Of a stretch of 64,000 nt of DNA, positions 7,538 to 16,055 are shown piece by piece. Each line of letters begins with the position of its first letter. Positions within the stretch are counted from its first letter, which is position 1. Source of the stretch: Kribbella qitaiheensis (lineage in GTDB: Bacteria > Actinomycetota > Actinomycetes > Propionibacteriales > Kribbellaceae); the NCBI RefSeq assembly GCF_014217565.1, contig NZ_CP043661.1, positions 8,092,808 through 8,156,807 of the forward strand, read 5' to 3'. The position numbers were made by a program, and so were the translations under genes. Under the pieces are notes generated by a model. The model was not told the DNA's origin. It saw nothing but the letters and a program-made list of their open reading frames with translations, and did no database searches.

Positions 7538-9766
7538 GTGCGAGTAGAACAAGTGACCTCCGACTTGACGGTCATCGGCGGTGGTTTGGCCGGAGTCTGC
7601 GCGGCGATCGCCGCGGCCCGCCAGGGCGCGACCGTCAGTCTCGTCCAGAACCGTCCGGTCCTGGGTGGCAACTCCTCAAGTGAGATTCGGGTCTGGGTGT
7701 GTGGTGCCACAGCTCACGGCGTTCAGCAGTACGCCCGCGAGACCGGCATCATGGGAGAGCTCTGGCTCAGGAACCAAGCCACCAATCCCGACGGCAACCC
7801 CTACTACTGGGACTTGGTCGTACTGGAGGCAGTGCGCGCTGAGCCGAACATCACGCTGTTTCTCAACACCGACATTCGCGATTCCGAGGCGGACGGCCCA
7901 CCACAGGAGCGCACGATCCGCTCGGTCACCGGCTGGATGATGGGATCCGAGAGGCTGATCACCTTCACCAGCCAGGTCTTTTGCGACTGCACCGGTGACG
8001 GCTACCTCGGCTACCTCGCAGGTGCAGATCACCTCACCGGTCGTGAGTCACGCGATGTCTACGGTGAGTCCTGGGCGCCCGTAGTAGCGGACAGCACGAC
8101 GCTCGGCAGCACAATCTTGTTCTACACCAAGGATGCCGGCCATCCGGTCGGCTTCGTCGCGCCGAGTTTCGCGGTGGACATCGAGCGAACCGGCATCCCG
8201 GAGCATCGGCTGATCACGCCCGACATGAACGGGTGTGACTACTGGTGGATCGAATGGGGTGGCGAACTGGATATCGTGCACGACGATGCACGGATCCGGG
8301 ATGAGCTGCAAGGGGTGATCTACGGGATCTGGGACTACATCAAGAACTCGGGGAAGTTCGCCGCGGACAACCTCACCCTGGAATGGATCGGCGCTGTTCC
8401 CGGCAAGCGCGAGTACCGGCGGTTTCTCGGCGACTATGTGCTGACCCAGCACGACGTACTGAATCAGACCGAGTTCGACGACCGGGCAGGCTTCGGCGGA
8501 TGGTCGATCGACTTGCACCCGGCAGGTGGGGTCTACGCCACCGAGCCCGGTTCGCGGCACTGGCACCCCGACGGCAACTACCACATCCCGCTTCGATCGC
8601 TGTACTCCCGCAATGTCACCAACCTGTGGATGGCCGGCCGCAACATCTCGGCAAGCCACGTCGCGTTCGGATCGACCAGGGTGATGGCGACCTGTGCGTT
8701 GACCGGCGAGGCAGCAGGGCTGGGCGCTGCGGTTGCAGTTGGCAACGATCTGACACCAAGACGGCTGGCGACGGAGCAGTTGGAGCTCTTTCAGCGCGCG
8801 CTGACCAAGTCGGACGCATCGGTGCTCGGCCTGGTCGACACTGATCCGGCCAACCAGTCGCTCACCGCGACCGCCAAGGCATCCTCCACGCTGCGTGATG
8901 TCTGCGTCGAGGGTCCGATCGTGGCGGCCTTCGAGTTGAAATCCGCGGTGGGCGTGGTCTTGCCCGTCGCCCCCGGGTTCGAGGGCCTTGAGTTGTTGGT
9001 AGAGGCTGATGCCGATACCGAGATCGTGGTAACGGTGCATGCCACCGACAAGGCCCAGGTCTACCTGCCTGGCTCACCGATCAGTTCTGCCACGGTGCCG
9101 GTCATGGGAGGCCGAGCGGAGTGGATCGAGGTTCCGGTGAAGGCCGGCCTGGAGGGGTCGGCCAATGTCTTTGTGGTGATCGAGAAGAATCCCCTCGCCC
9201 GGTTGCAGCTCGCTGATCACTCCGAACCGGGCATCTTGGTCCTTCGTCACCGTGACGCCCCACCCGACGAGATCTGGACCGAGCAGTTCAGGCATTGGAA
9301 GTTGGCCGAACACCGCCGCTCCGTTTGCCTGCGCACGCGGGGAAATGTCGACGTTTACGATGCACGGCACGTCATCGGAGGGTACGCACGTCCCTATGCG
9401 GGACCGAACATGTGGGTCAGCGCGCCACTCGCCGACGATTCCAGTCCGTGGATCGAACTTCGCTGGAGCGCGCGGGTAACTCTGACCGAGCTGACCGTCA
9501 TCCTCGATGACTCCCTGGACATCGACCTGACCAACCTTCATCGCCAGAGGACCGAGTTCGACACCATGCCGGGGTTGCTGACCGACTACACCATCCAGGC
9601 AGAGACTGCCGAGGGCTGGATCGAGGTTGCTGTTGTGAGAGGCAATCAGCGGCGCAAGGTGAGGCACCTGTTCAAGCCGGAACTCACGGCCGAGGCGATT
9701 CGGTTGGTCGCTCAAGCAACCGGTGGGGACCCGCACGCTCACGTTGTTTCGTTGCGTGCGTACTGA
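7538..9766 (+). CDS. FAD-dependent oxidoreductase, two-domain (742 aa)
   Basis: The N-terminal ~430 residues are an FAD_oxidored flavoprotein: VIGGGLAGVCAAIAAARQG (GGGLAG at 14-19) binds the ADP part of FAD, followed by VLGGNSSSEIRVW, the conserved DCTGDGYLGYLAGA, and the C-terminal flavin segment NLWMAGRNISASHVAFGSTR with MATCALTGEAAG. Residues ~440-742 are a beta-rich region without a motif I recognise. GTG 7538 is the first start after the permease stop 52 bp upstream. Members of this family occur in polysaccharide and cyclitol loci as cytoplasmic dehydrogenases. Its position between the importer and an SDR makes a role in oxidising the imported carbohydrate likely; the substrate is unknown. 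Confidence 0.85.
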   Translation: MRVEQVTSDLTVIGGGLAGVCAAIAAARQGATVSLVQNRPVLGGNSSSEIRVWVCGATAHGVQQYARETGIMGELWLRNQATNPDGNPYYWDLVVLEAVRAEPNITLFLNTDIRDSEADGPPQERTIRSVTGWMMGSERLITFTSQVFCDCTGDGYLGYLAGADHLTGRESRDVYGESWAPVVADSTTLGSTILFYTKDAGHPVGFVAPSFAVDIERTGIPEHRLITPDMNGCDYWWIEWGGELDIVHDDARIRDELQGVIYGIWDYIKNSGKFAADNLTLEWIGAVPGKREYRRFLGDYVLTQHDVLNQTEFDDRAGFGGWSIDLHPAGGVYATEPGSRHWHPDGNYHIPLRSLYSRNVTNLWMAGRNISASHVAFGSTRVMATCALTGEAAGLGAAVAVGNDLTPRRLATEQLELFQRALTKSDASVLGLVDTDPANQSLTATAKASSTLRDVCVEGPIVAAFELKSAVGVVLPVAPGFEGLELLVEADADTEIVVTVHATDKAQVYLPGSPISSATVPVMGGRAEWIEVPVKAGLEGSANVFVVIEKNPLARLQLADHSEPGILVLRHRDAPPDEIWTEQFRHWKLAEHRRSVCLRTRGNVDVYDARHVIGGYARPYAGPNMWVSAPLADDSSPWIELRWSARVTLTELTVILDDSLDIDLTNLHRQRTEFDTMPGLLTDYTIQAETAEGWIEVAVVRGNQRRKVRHLFKPELTAEAIRLVAQATGGDPHAHVVSLRAY

Positions 9767-10557
9767 TGCGATTTCAGGATCGGGTTGTTCTGATCACCGG
9801 TGCGGGGTCGGGCATCGGACGGGTGATCGCACAGGCCTTCGCCGGGGAGGGTGCGGCGGTGGCGGTCACCGACATCGATGAAGCCGCCGCCACTGAGACG
9901 GCGGCCATGACGCCCGGTAGCTTCGCGCTGCGGCTGGATGTCACCGACGCACAGGCGATTCGGGATGTGTCGGCCGAGATTCAGGATCGGCACGGTCCGA
10001 TCGACGTCTTGATCAACAACGCGATGATCTGCTCGGACACGCCATTCACTGAGATGAGTGACGAGGCGTTGCTGCGCGAGTTGAACGTCGATCTGGCCGG
10101 CGCGATGCGACTCACCCGTGCAGTGCTGCCAAGCATGGTCGCGAAAGGCAGCGGGGTGATCGTGAATCTCAGCTCGGTCAACGGCGTGCAGTACTTCGGC
10201 CAGACCGTCTACTCCGCGGCGAAGGCGGGGCTGATCTCGTTCACCAGGTCCATCGCGGCCGAGTACGGCCGATACGGGATCCGCTGCAATGCAGTGGCGC
10301 CGGCCTCCATCGCGACGCCCGCCTGGCAGCGCCGGATCGAACGGAACCCGTCCGTCCTCGAGCGCCTCACACAGTTTTATCCGCTGGGCAGGGTCGGCCA
10401 GAGTGAGGACGTTGCTGATGCGGTGCTCTTCCTGGCTTCGGACCAGGCATCCTGGATCACCGGAATCACCCTGCCGGTCGACGGCGGGCCTGCTGGCCGG
10501 CAATGTGTCGGTGGCGGGGCTCGCGGACGATTCCAGCCTCCGTCGTTGAACTCGTGA
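9766..10557 (+). CDS. SDR-family oxidoreductase with a late frameshift
   Basis: ATG 9766 shares its A with the preceding stop codon. TGAGSGIG (11-18) is the NAD(P) site; INNAM replaces the usual NNAG, and LSSVNG with VYSAAKAG carries the catalytic Ser, Tyr and Lys. Everything up to LPVDGG is normal for the family. After that, the expected ending LLAGNVSVAGLADDSS is found in the +1 frame, which stops at 10549. One extra G in the GGG around 10488-10492 moves the ending to PAGRQCVGGGARG and a stop at 10557. Only the last ~20 residues change, so activity may survive, or the base may be an error. It probably acts with the FAD oxidoreductase in sugar oxidation. Confidence 0.88.
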   Translation: MRFQDRVVLITGAGSGIGRVIAQAFAGEGAAVAVTDIDEAAATETAAMTPGSFALRLDVTDAQAIRDVSAEIQDRHGPIDVLINNAMICSDTPFTEMSDEALLRELNVDLAGAMRLTRAVLPSMVAKGSGVIVNLSSVNGVQYFGQTVYSAAKAGLISFTRSIAAEYGRYGIRCNAVAPASIATPAWQRRIERNPSVLERLTQFYPLGRVGQSEDVADAVLFLASDQASWITGITLPVDGGPAGRQCVGGGARGRFQPPSLNS

Positions 10558-10603
10558 GGATCAGACCGCGACGTGTCGGTGAGTGGAGACTGGAGGGATG
10601 CGG

Positions 10604-12187
10604 ATGAGTGAGTCGGTGGTACTGCGGGGCGGGGCGCTGGCCGATGCGCGGCTGGGGCCGGAGCCGGTGCCTGGTGACCTGCGGATCACGGACGGGCGGG
10701 TGGCCACCGTCGGTGCGGTGGAGCCGGAGCCGGGTGAGCGGGTGGTCGACTGCTCCGGTCGGTTCATCCTGCCGGGACTGATCGATGCTCATTCCCATGC
10801 CGATGCGGCGGTGTTCGACGACGAGGTCAGCCAGGCGCTGCTGCGGCAGGGTGTCACGGCGGTGATCGCAGGGCAGGACGGGGTTTCGTTCGCTCCTGGC
10901 GACGGCCGGTACGCGACCCGCTACTTCGCGGCCATCAATGGTGCGCATCCGAGCTACCGCGGTGGGGGAGTGGCCGCGCTGCTGGACGGGTATGGGCACA
11001 CCACGCCGATCAACGTTGGATACCTGATCCCGGCCGGCACCGTCCGTGAATCGGTCTGCGGCCTGAGCGCCGCGACACCGACGCTGGCTCAGCTAAGGCA
11101 GATGCGGGACCTGGTTGCATCCGGTATGGGGGAAGGCGCGCTGGGGTTGTCGACGGGTCTGGACTACGTTCCCGGCTGCTTCGCTGACGTCGACGAACTC
11201 GCCGCGCTGTGCGCCCCGGTGGCCGCGCGAGATGGGCTCTACGTCACCCATATGCGTGGCGGTTATGAGGAGAACTCCCGAGCGGGCCTGGACGAGGTCG
11301 CCTCGATCGCCCGCGCGAGTGAGGTCAGGGCCCATGTATCGCATTTCCACGCCCGCTCGGAGTTGATTGTGGAACTCGTCGAGGAGTTCATCGCTGCCGG
11401 AGTCGATCTGAGCTTCGATTCCTACCCGTACTCGCGTGGCTGCACGATCTTGGCGATGCTGGTGCTGCCCCCGGCCTTTCTGCGCAACGGATTCGACTCC
11501 TGCGTTGCCGAGCTTGGCCGCCCGGAGGTGGGGCAGCGGTTCTTGGCCGAGTGGATCCCGATCATGGCGGCCCGTGCGGACATGGGGCCGAACTGGGCGG
11601 ACAACATCCGCTTCGCCCACATCGCCGCGGACTCCTATCGGTGGGCGCATGGCCTGACGCCGGCCGCGGCCGCGGGCCGGCTCGGGATTTCGCCTGCCGA
11701 GTTGGTGCTACAGGTGCTGGCCGAGGCCGACCTCGAGGTCAGCGTGATCATGCGGGTGCCCAAGGAACGCAACGACGCGGAGATGGCCGGGCATCTCAAG
11801 CACCCGGCCCACATGGGCGGCTCCGACGGCATCTTTCTCGGGCGGTCGCCGCATCCGCGCGCCTTCGGGACCTTTGCCCGCTATCTCGCGGTCTTCGGCG
11901 CCGAACGCGGGGATCTGGGCTGGACCGACATCGCCACCACGTTCAGCGCCAACCCGGCCCGCAGGTTCCGCCTCGGCAGACGCGGCTCGCTGAGCGCGGG
12001 CAGCATCGCCGATCTGATCGTCGTCGATCCTGCCGCGGTCCGGTCAGCGGCCGATTACGACCATCCGCGCCGGCTCGCCGAGGGCGTCGACGATGTCTTC
12101 GTCGCCGGGCAGCAGGTGCTCCGCCGCGGCGAACTGACCGGGGTCCGCAGCGGCATCGGGCTGCGCCGGGAGCCGATTGTCGGCTGA
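10604..12187 (+). CDS. N-acyl-D-amino-acid deacylase family amidohydrolase
   Basis: A 527-aa amidohydrolase-superfamily enzyme. The signature metal site AHSHAD follows ILPGLID; later blocks include EGALGLSTGLDYVPG, YVTHMRG, HVSHFHAR, DSYPYSRGCTIL and GSDGIFLGRSPHPRAFG, all in the order seen in D-aminoacylases. These Zn enzymes hydrolyse N-acyl-D-amino acids or related amides. ATG 10604 fits GGAGGG at 10592-10597 better than the ATG at 10598, which is too close. It starts 46 bp after the SDR stop in the same direction and may be read with it. The link to sugar oxidation is unclear; an N-acylated sugar acid is a possible substrate, but that is speculation. Confidence 0.9.
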   Translation: MSESVVLRGGALADARLGPEPVPGDLRITDGRVATVGAVEPEPGERVVDCSGRFILPGLIDAHSHADAAVFDDEVSQALLRQGVTAVIAGQDGVSFAPGDGRYATRYFAAINGAHPSYRGGGVAALLDGYGHTTPINVGYLIPAGTVRESVCGLSAATPTLAQLRQMRDLVASGMGEGALGLSTGLDYVPGCFADVDELAALCAPVAARDGLYVTHMRGGYEENSRAGLDEVASIARASEVRAHVSHFHARSELIVELVEEFIAAGVDLSFDSYPYSRGCTILAMLVLPPAFLRNGFDSCVAELGRPEVGQRFLAEWIPIMAARADMGPNWADNIRFAHIAADSYRWAHGLTPAAAAGRLGISPAELVLQVLAEADLEVSVIMRVPKERNDAEMAGHLKHPAHMGGSDGIFLGRSPHPRAFGTFARYLAVFGAERGDLGWTDIATTFSANPARRFRLGRRGSLSAGSIADLIVVDPAAVRSAADYDHPRRLAEGVDDVFVAGQQVLRRGELTGVRSGIGLRREPIVG

Positions 12188-12204
12188 CCCTTTGCCACGG
12201 GGGT

Positions 12205-13518
12205 TCAGCTCCAGCCGCCTAGGTCGAGGTCCGTGATGGTGATGGGGTTGCCGGTGGCGAGGGACTGGTTGGCGGCGATGCCGACGGCAACGGCTCGGAC
12301 GCCGTCGTCGAGGTCGGCGGCGCGGCCCAGGGGGTCGTTGCCCGGTCCCTTGAAGAGGTCCGCGTAGATCAGTTGGTCGCCGCCACCGTGGCTGCCTTCG
12401 CCGCGGGGGATCTCGACCTCGACCGCGGAGGCCCAGTGCTTCTGCAGGACCAGCCGTTCGCCGTCGGACCGTACTTCGCCGGCAACCACGCGCTCGGCCG
12501 GGTAGCTCGGGTCGATCCGGTCGTCGATCACCGCAGCCCGCTCGACCACCTCGAGCTCGGCGCGGCCCTCGGTGCCGTTGACCGAGACGCGGTACCCCTC
12601 CCACGGTGAGTGGGCGTTGAGCGAGTAGCTCATCCGGGCGCCGTTCGCGTACTCCGCGATCACGGATATGTTGTCCTCGATCGTGATCCCCGGTCCGAAC
12701 ACGTCCTGGTCGCGTCGATAGCCGTCGTACTGCTCGCTCTCCCAGTAGAGCTGACGGTTGATGTCGTCGGTCCGGAGATCCAGCAACCACGGGTCATCGG
12801 CCGAGCCATCGACCGTACCGCGTTCAGGTCGTTGCCCGAGGCCACGAGCTGCTGCGTTGTCCGAGCCGTAGAAGGACAGGCCGCCGGAGGCGAAGACGCG
12901 GGTCGGGGAGGAGGCGATCCACCAGTTCACCAGGTCGAAGTGATGCGACGCCTTGTGCACCATGAGACCACCGGAGAACTGCTTCTCGCGGTGCCACCGC
13001 CGGAAGTAGTCGGCGCCGTGCCGGGTGTCGAGCACCCACTGGAACTCGACGCTGGTCACCTTGCCGATCTCGCCGTCCTGGATCAGCTGCCGGAGTGCGC
13101 TGTTCCGCGGGGAGTAGCGGTAGTTGAAGGTCACGACGACGGACTTGCCGGACTCGTTCATCGCGTCGACGATCTGGCGCGTGCCGTCGGCGTCGATCGT
13201 CAGCGGCTTCTCCACGATCACATCCGCGCCGGCGCGCAGCAGACGGGACACCACGGCGGCGTGGGTGTAGTCGGGGCTTGTCACGACCACGCGGTCGACG
13301 GACTGCTCCTTGACCATCTGCTCCAGGTCGTCAGCGCCGTACTGCGGAAGCTCCGCGCTACCGAGCTCCTGCACGTACCTTTGGTGGAACGCCAGTCGCC
13401 CCGGGTTCGGATCGAGCAAGGCGACCAGCTGCGCCTCCTCGGGGTGCTCCTCGATGATCGCGCGAACGTACGAACGCGCTCGGGAACCGGTCCCGGCGAC
13501 TGCATATCGTCTGGGCAC
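12205..13518 (-). CDS. Gfo/Idh/MocA-family oxidoreductase
   Basis: A 437-aa NAD(P)-dependent dehydrogenase. The N-terminal Rossmann fold begins YAVAGTGSRARSYVRAI; VIVEKPL is the family's EKP motif with the catalytic Lys, and GGLMVHKASHHFDLVNWW holds the conserved D-x-x-x-H type active-site segment. GTG 13518 is chosen because AGAAGGAG (ends at 13526) lies 7 nt upstream; the frame runs up to 13551 but that start has no ribosome site. Such enzymes oxidise or reduce sugars and cyclitols. It is convergent with the amidohydrolase and divergent from the LacI gene, whose product probably represses it through the palindrome at 13537. Confidence 0.92.
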   Translation of the reverse strand: MPRRYAVAGTGSRARSYVRAIIEEHPEEAQLVALLDPNPGRLAFHQRYVQELGSAELPQYGADDLEQMVKEQSVDRVVVTSPDYTHAAVVSRLLRAGADVIVEKPLTIDADGTRQIVDAMNESGKSVVVTFNYRYSPRNSALRQLIQDGEIGKVTSVEFQWVLDTRHGADYFRRWHREKQFSGGLMVHKASHHFDLVNWWIASSPTRVFASGGLSFYGSDNAAARGLGQRPERGTVDGSADDPWLLDLRTDDINRQLYWESEQYDGYRRDQDVFGPGITIEDNISVIAEYANGARMSYSLNAHSPWEGYRVSVNGTEGRAELEVVERAAVIDDRIDPSYPAERVVAGEVRSDGERLVLQKHWASAVEVEIPRGEGSHGGGDQLIYADLFKGPGNDPLGRAADLDDGVRAVAVGIAANQSLATGNPITITDLDLGGWS

Positions 13519-13536
13519 GACGACGCTCCTTCTACT

Positions 13537-13552
13537 CGTGTAGATCTGCACG
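13537..13552. promoter_or_regulatory. Operator palindrome between dehydrogenase and LacI genes
   Basis: CGTGTAGATCTGCACG is a 16-bp palindrome with a single mismatched pair. It sits just upstream of the ribosome site of the minus-strand dehydrogenase and 45 bp before the plus-strand LacI start. Size and position suit a LacI-family dimer repressing both genes. An overlapping CTAC-N4-GTAG pair starts at 13533. Confidence 0.55.
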
Positions 13553-13596
13553 CTAGCAACCAGTTCATGGGGCGGTCAAGGCCGTACTATCGGCTC

Positions 13597-14565
13597 ATGT
13601 CCAAGGCCACCCCAGTCACCCGGAACGACGTGGCGCAGTACGCCGGCGTCAGTACCGCCGTGGTCAGTTACGTGGTCAACGAAGGCCCGCGCCCGGTCGC
13701 GCCGGAAACCCGGGAACGGGTCCTGGAGGCGATCCGGGTCCTCGGCTACCGGCCGAACGCCACCGCCCGCGCCCTCCGGATGGGCACCACCCACACTCTC
13801 GGCCTCATTACCCCCGACGGCGGCAACCCCCTCTTCGCCGAACTGGCCAAGGCCATCGACAAGGAGGCCTCGGCCCGCGGGTACGTCGTACTGCAGACCA
13901 GCACCGACGGTGATCCCGTGACCGAGCAGGCCAAGATCGCGGAGCTCCTGATTCGCCAGGTCAGCGGTCTCCTGCTGGTCGGCCCGGCCGCCGACCCGGA
14001 CCTGACCGAGGTGAGCATCCCGGTGGTGGCGATCAACCGGGTCCTGTCAGAGGTGAGCTCGGTACGGCCGCAGTACCGTGAAGGCGCCCGCGCAGGTGTC
14101 GAGCACTTGATTGCCCACGGCCACCGTGTCGTCGGCCTGGTCGTCGGCGGGCCCCCGAACGGCGAACGCGAACTCGGCTGGCAGGACGCCCTCCACCAAG
14201 CCGGCTTGACCGACGGCCCGATCGCTCGTGCCCAATTCAGTCGACACGGTGGGTACGGTGCCGGCCGAGAGTTGCTCACGGCAACCAATAGACCCACGGC
14301 GATCTTCGCCAGCTCCGACCTCCAGGCCGTCGGCGTCCTCCGGGCAATCCACGAAGCCGGCCTCCGCGTCCCCGACGACATCGCCGTCCTTGCCTTCGAC
14401 GGCACCGCCGAAACCGAATACACCTGGCCCCCGCTCACCGTCGTACGGCAGCCGCTGGAGCGGATGGCCCGTGACGCGGTCAGCCGGTTGATCGGCGGTC
14501 AGGATGCCGTCGAGGCGATCACCTACCCGACCGAACTCGTCCTCAGAACCTCCTGCGGCTGCTAA
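13597..14565 (+). CDS. LacI-family transcriptional regulator
   Basis: A 322-aa repressor. Residues ~6-28 are the helix-turn-helix VTRNDVAQYAGVSTAVVSYVV, followed by the hinge helix RPNATARALRMG; the periplasmic-binding-protein-like sensor domain starts at HTLGLITPDGGNPLFAEL and contains PTAIFASSDLQAVGVLRA and the closing FDGTAETEYTWPPLTVV. An open frame continues far upstream antisense to the dehydrogenase, but ATG 13597 gives a normal-length protein. It is divergent from the Gfo/Idh/MocA gene and likely controls it. The effector is presumably a sugar. Confidence 0.93.
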   Translation: MSKATPVTRNDVAQYAGVSTAVVSYVVNEGPRPVAPETRERVLEAIRVLGYRPNATARALRMGTTHTLGLITPDGGNPLFAELAKAIDKEASARGYVVLQTSTDGDPVTEQAKIAELLIRQVSGLLLVGPAADPDLTEVSIPVVAINRVLSEVSSVRPQYREGARAGVEHLIAHGHRVVGLVVGGPPNGERELGWQDALHQAGLTDGPIARAQFSRHGGYGAGRELLTATNRPTAIFASSDLQAVGVLRAIHEAGLRVPDDIAVLAFDGTAETEYTWPPLTVVRQPLERMARDAVSRLIGGQDAVEAITYPTELVLRTSCGC

Positions 14566-14639
14566 CCCCCCCATACGGGTTGCCCAGGCCCCAGTTCCCC
14601 GCAGGTTGCCCTCTCTTCGTCCTGGATACGTCGCAGCGG

Positions 14640-15010
14640 TTACGGCTGCAGAACTTTCTACGGTTCGTCGCGGCAGCGGTGTCGCTGACGCTCTTGGTCA
14701 CCGGCCTGGACACACGAGAGCCGGTCTTCGCGTTCGTCATCCAGCTGCGTCGGGCGGCCATGATCGCGTGGGCTGCCTGACAGCCGGCGGTGGCTATCGC
14801 GCCGGCAGACTCGGTGAGGTGCCCGTATTCGGCGTGGCCGGCGCGGGCGTAGGCAAGAGTGTGTCGAGCATCGCGCCACCAGCGTTCCGATGCCTGCCGC
14901 TGCAGGGCTTCGGGATAGTCGGGCTGCGGGAGGATGCCGTAGAGGACCTTGTCGATGGCCCGTTCCGCAACGACGCCGTTGAACTCCGCGCGGGGTGGAG
15001 TCTCCCGGCG
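14640..15010 (-). pseudogene. Remnant of a nucleotidyltransferase-domain protein (C-terminal part)
   Basis: On the minus strand the frame from about 15010 downward reads PRAEFNGVVAERAIDKVLYGILP, then WWRDARHTLAYARAGHAEYG, AGAIATAGCQAAHAIMAARRSWMTNAKT. The pattern of an acidic-Ala-rich helical domain ending in 'W.TNEK' resembles the C-terminal helical domain of actinobacterial nucleotidyltransferases. The expected ending is lost after NAKTGS, and no N-terminal Pol-beta motif exists upstream because the FMN-binding gene follows at 15033. I regard it as a truncated relic. The rest of 14566-15032 holds nothing else recognisable. Confidence 0.4.
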
Positions 15011-15032
15011 GAGGGGCCGAAGGTCGCGACCT

Positions 15033-15494
15033 TCACTTCAGATGCGCCGCGTCCAAGGCTGCCTGCAGCGATCCGCGGTAGCCGTCGGACGTGTAGGTCG
15101 CGCCGGACACGGTGTCGATCCGGGCACTCTGAGCAACGAGTGTCTCGCGCTGGAGCACCGGAATGGCATAGCTGTTGATCTCGCGGTCCCGGCCGCCTTC
15201 CGTCGGGTAGTCGATGGCGGTAGCGGCCACGATCCGCCCGGCCTTGATGGTCACGCGCACCTGCACGGGTCCGTATCTGGTGGGAACCGAAGTGCCGTTC
15301 ACCACGGTACTTCCGGCAGGCTGGCCGGCTCCCGGTGTCGTAGCCACCACGCCGGGCGGTGCGGCGGCGGACGTTGTCGAGTGGCGTCCAGAGTTGGTGC
15401 TGGTCGGATAGAGGAACAGCAGGCCCAGCACGGCCGCCGTACCGCCGAAGACGAGCGCGTTGCGCCTGGTTCGGCTGACCGGTGCCGTGCTCAT
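15033..15494 (-). CDS. FMN-binding domain protein, membrane-anchored, small
   Basis: A 153-aa protein: an N-terminal anchor (NALVFGGTAAVLGLLFLY, residues 12-29), a Ser/Thr/Pro-rich linker, then a single FMN-binding domain (GPVQVRVTIKAGRI to the end). DTVSGATYTSDGY (127-139) contains the D-x-x-S-G-A-T flavinylation motif, with Thr133 the expected attachment point for FMN by ApbE. ATG 15494 overlaps the stop of the upstream FMN-binding gene by 4 bp. It is the last gene of the operon beginning with ApbE at 20187. Probably an extracytoplasmic electron carrier. Confidence 0.9.
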   Translation of the reverse strand: MSTAPVSRTRRNALVFGGTAAVLGLLFLYPTSTNSGRHSTTSAAAPPGVVATTPGAGQPAGSTVVNGTSVPTRYGPVQVRVTIKAGRIVAATAIDYPTEGGRDREINSYAIPVLQRETLVAQSARIDTVSGATYTSDGYRGSLQAALDAAHLK

Positions 15495-16045
15495 AGTGCC
15501 CCCGCTTGATGGGCTGCATCCAGTGCGGACTGCAACGAACTCTGGTATCCGGCCGAGGTGAAGGTCGCGCCCGAGACGGTGTCGATCCGTCCGCTCTGAG
15601 CCTGGACGACTTCCTGGTTCAGCTGCGGAACCGCCTGGCTGTTGATGCTGTCGGTCCGGCTGTCTCCCTTCGGCGCCACGATCGCGTCCGCGGCCACGAT
15701 CCGCCCACCCCGGATCCGCAGCTGGACCTGTACCGGCCCGTACTGCGTATCGACCAGCCCGCCGTTCACCGTCACACTCGCCCGCTTCGGCTTCGGCTTC
15801 GGCTTCGGTGTGGGCGTGGACGTGGGTTCGGGCGTGGGCTTGGTGGGCTGTGCGGCAGCTGGCCGCGGTGTCCGGGCCGGCGGTCGGGAACGGGAAGGGG
15901 TCGTCGAGCGGGCGGGACCCGTCGTGATCGCCGGGCCCGCAGTCTGTTCCACGGCCGGGCGGGCACTCAGACGCAGCCCGACACCCACCGCGGCCACGCT
16001 GATCGCCGACATCGCGAGTACCGCACCGCGCCTCACGGCAGACAC
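15491..16045 (-). CDS. FMN-binding domain protein, membrane-anchored, with Pro/Lys linker
   Basis: About 184 aa when begun at GTG 16045, 10 bp after the reductase stop; the frame is open further up but only in antisense-like sequence. An N-terminal hydrophobic segment (AVLAMSAISVAAVGVGL) is followed by a long low-complexity linker including alternating Pro-Lys pairs (TPKPKPKPKPK), suited to crossing the cell wall, and one FMN-binding domain with DTVSGATFTSAGY as flavinylation site. It is a diverged paralogue of the 15033-15494 product; the C-terminal motif order is the same. The exact start is uncertain. Confidence 0.85.
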   Translation of the reverse strand: MSAVRRGAVLAMSAISVAAVGVGLRLSARPAVEQTAGPAITTGPARSTTPSRSRPPARTPRPAAAQPTKPTPEPTSTPTPKPKPKPKRASVTVNGGLVDTQYGPVQVQLRIRGGRIVAADAIVAPKGDSRTDSINSQAVPQLNQEVVQAQSGRIDTVSGATFTSAGYQSSLQSALDAAHQAGAL

Positions 16046-16055
16046 CGAATCGTCG

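Noticed and set aside
12610..13596. Long plus-strand open frame antisense to the Gfo/Idh/MocA gene, fused to LacI
   Set aside because: High-GC antisense frames often stay open. The minus-strand dehydrogenase motifs are unmistakable and LacI starts at 13597.
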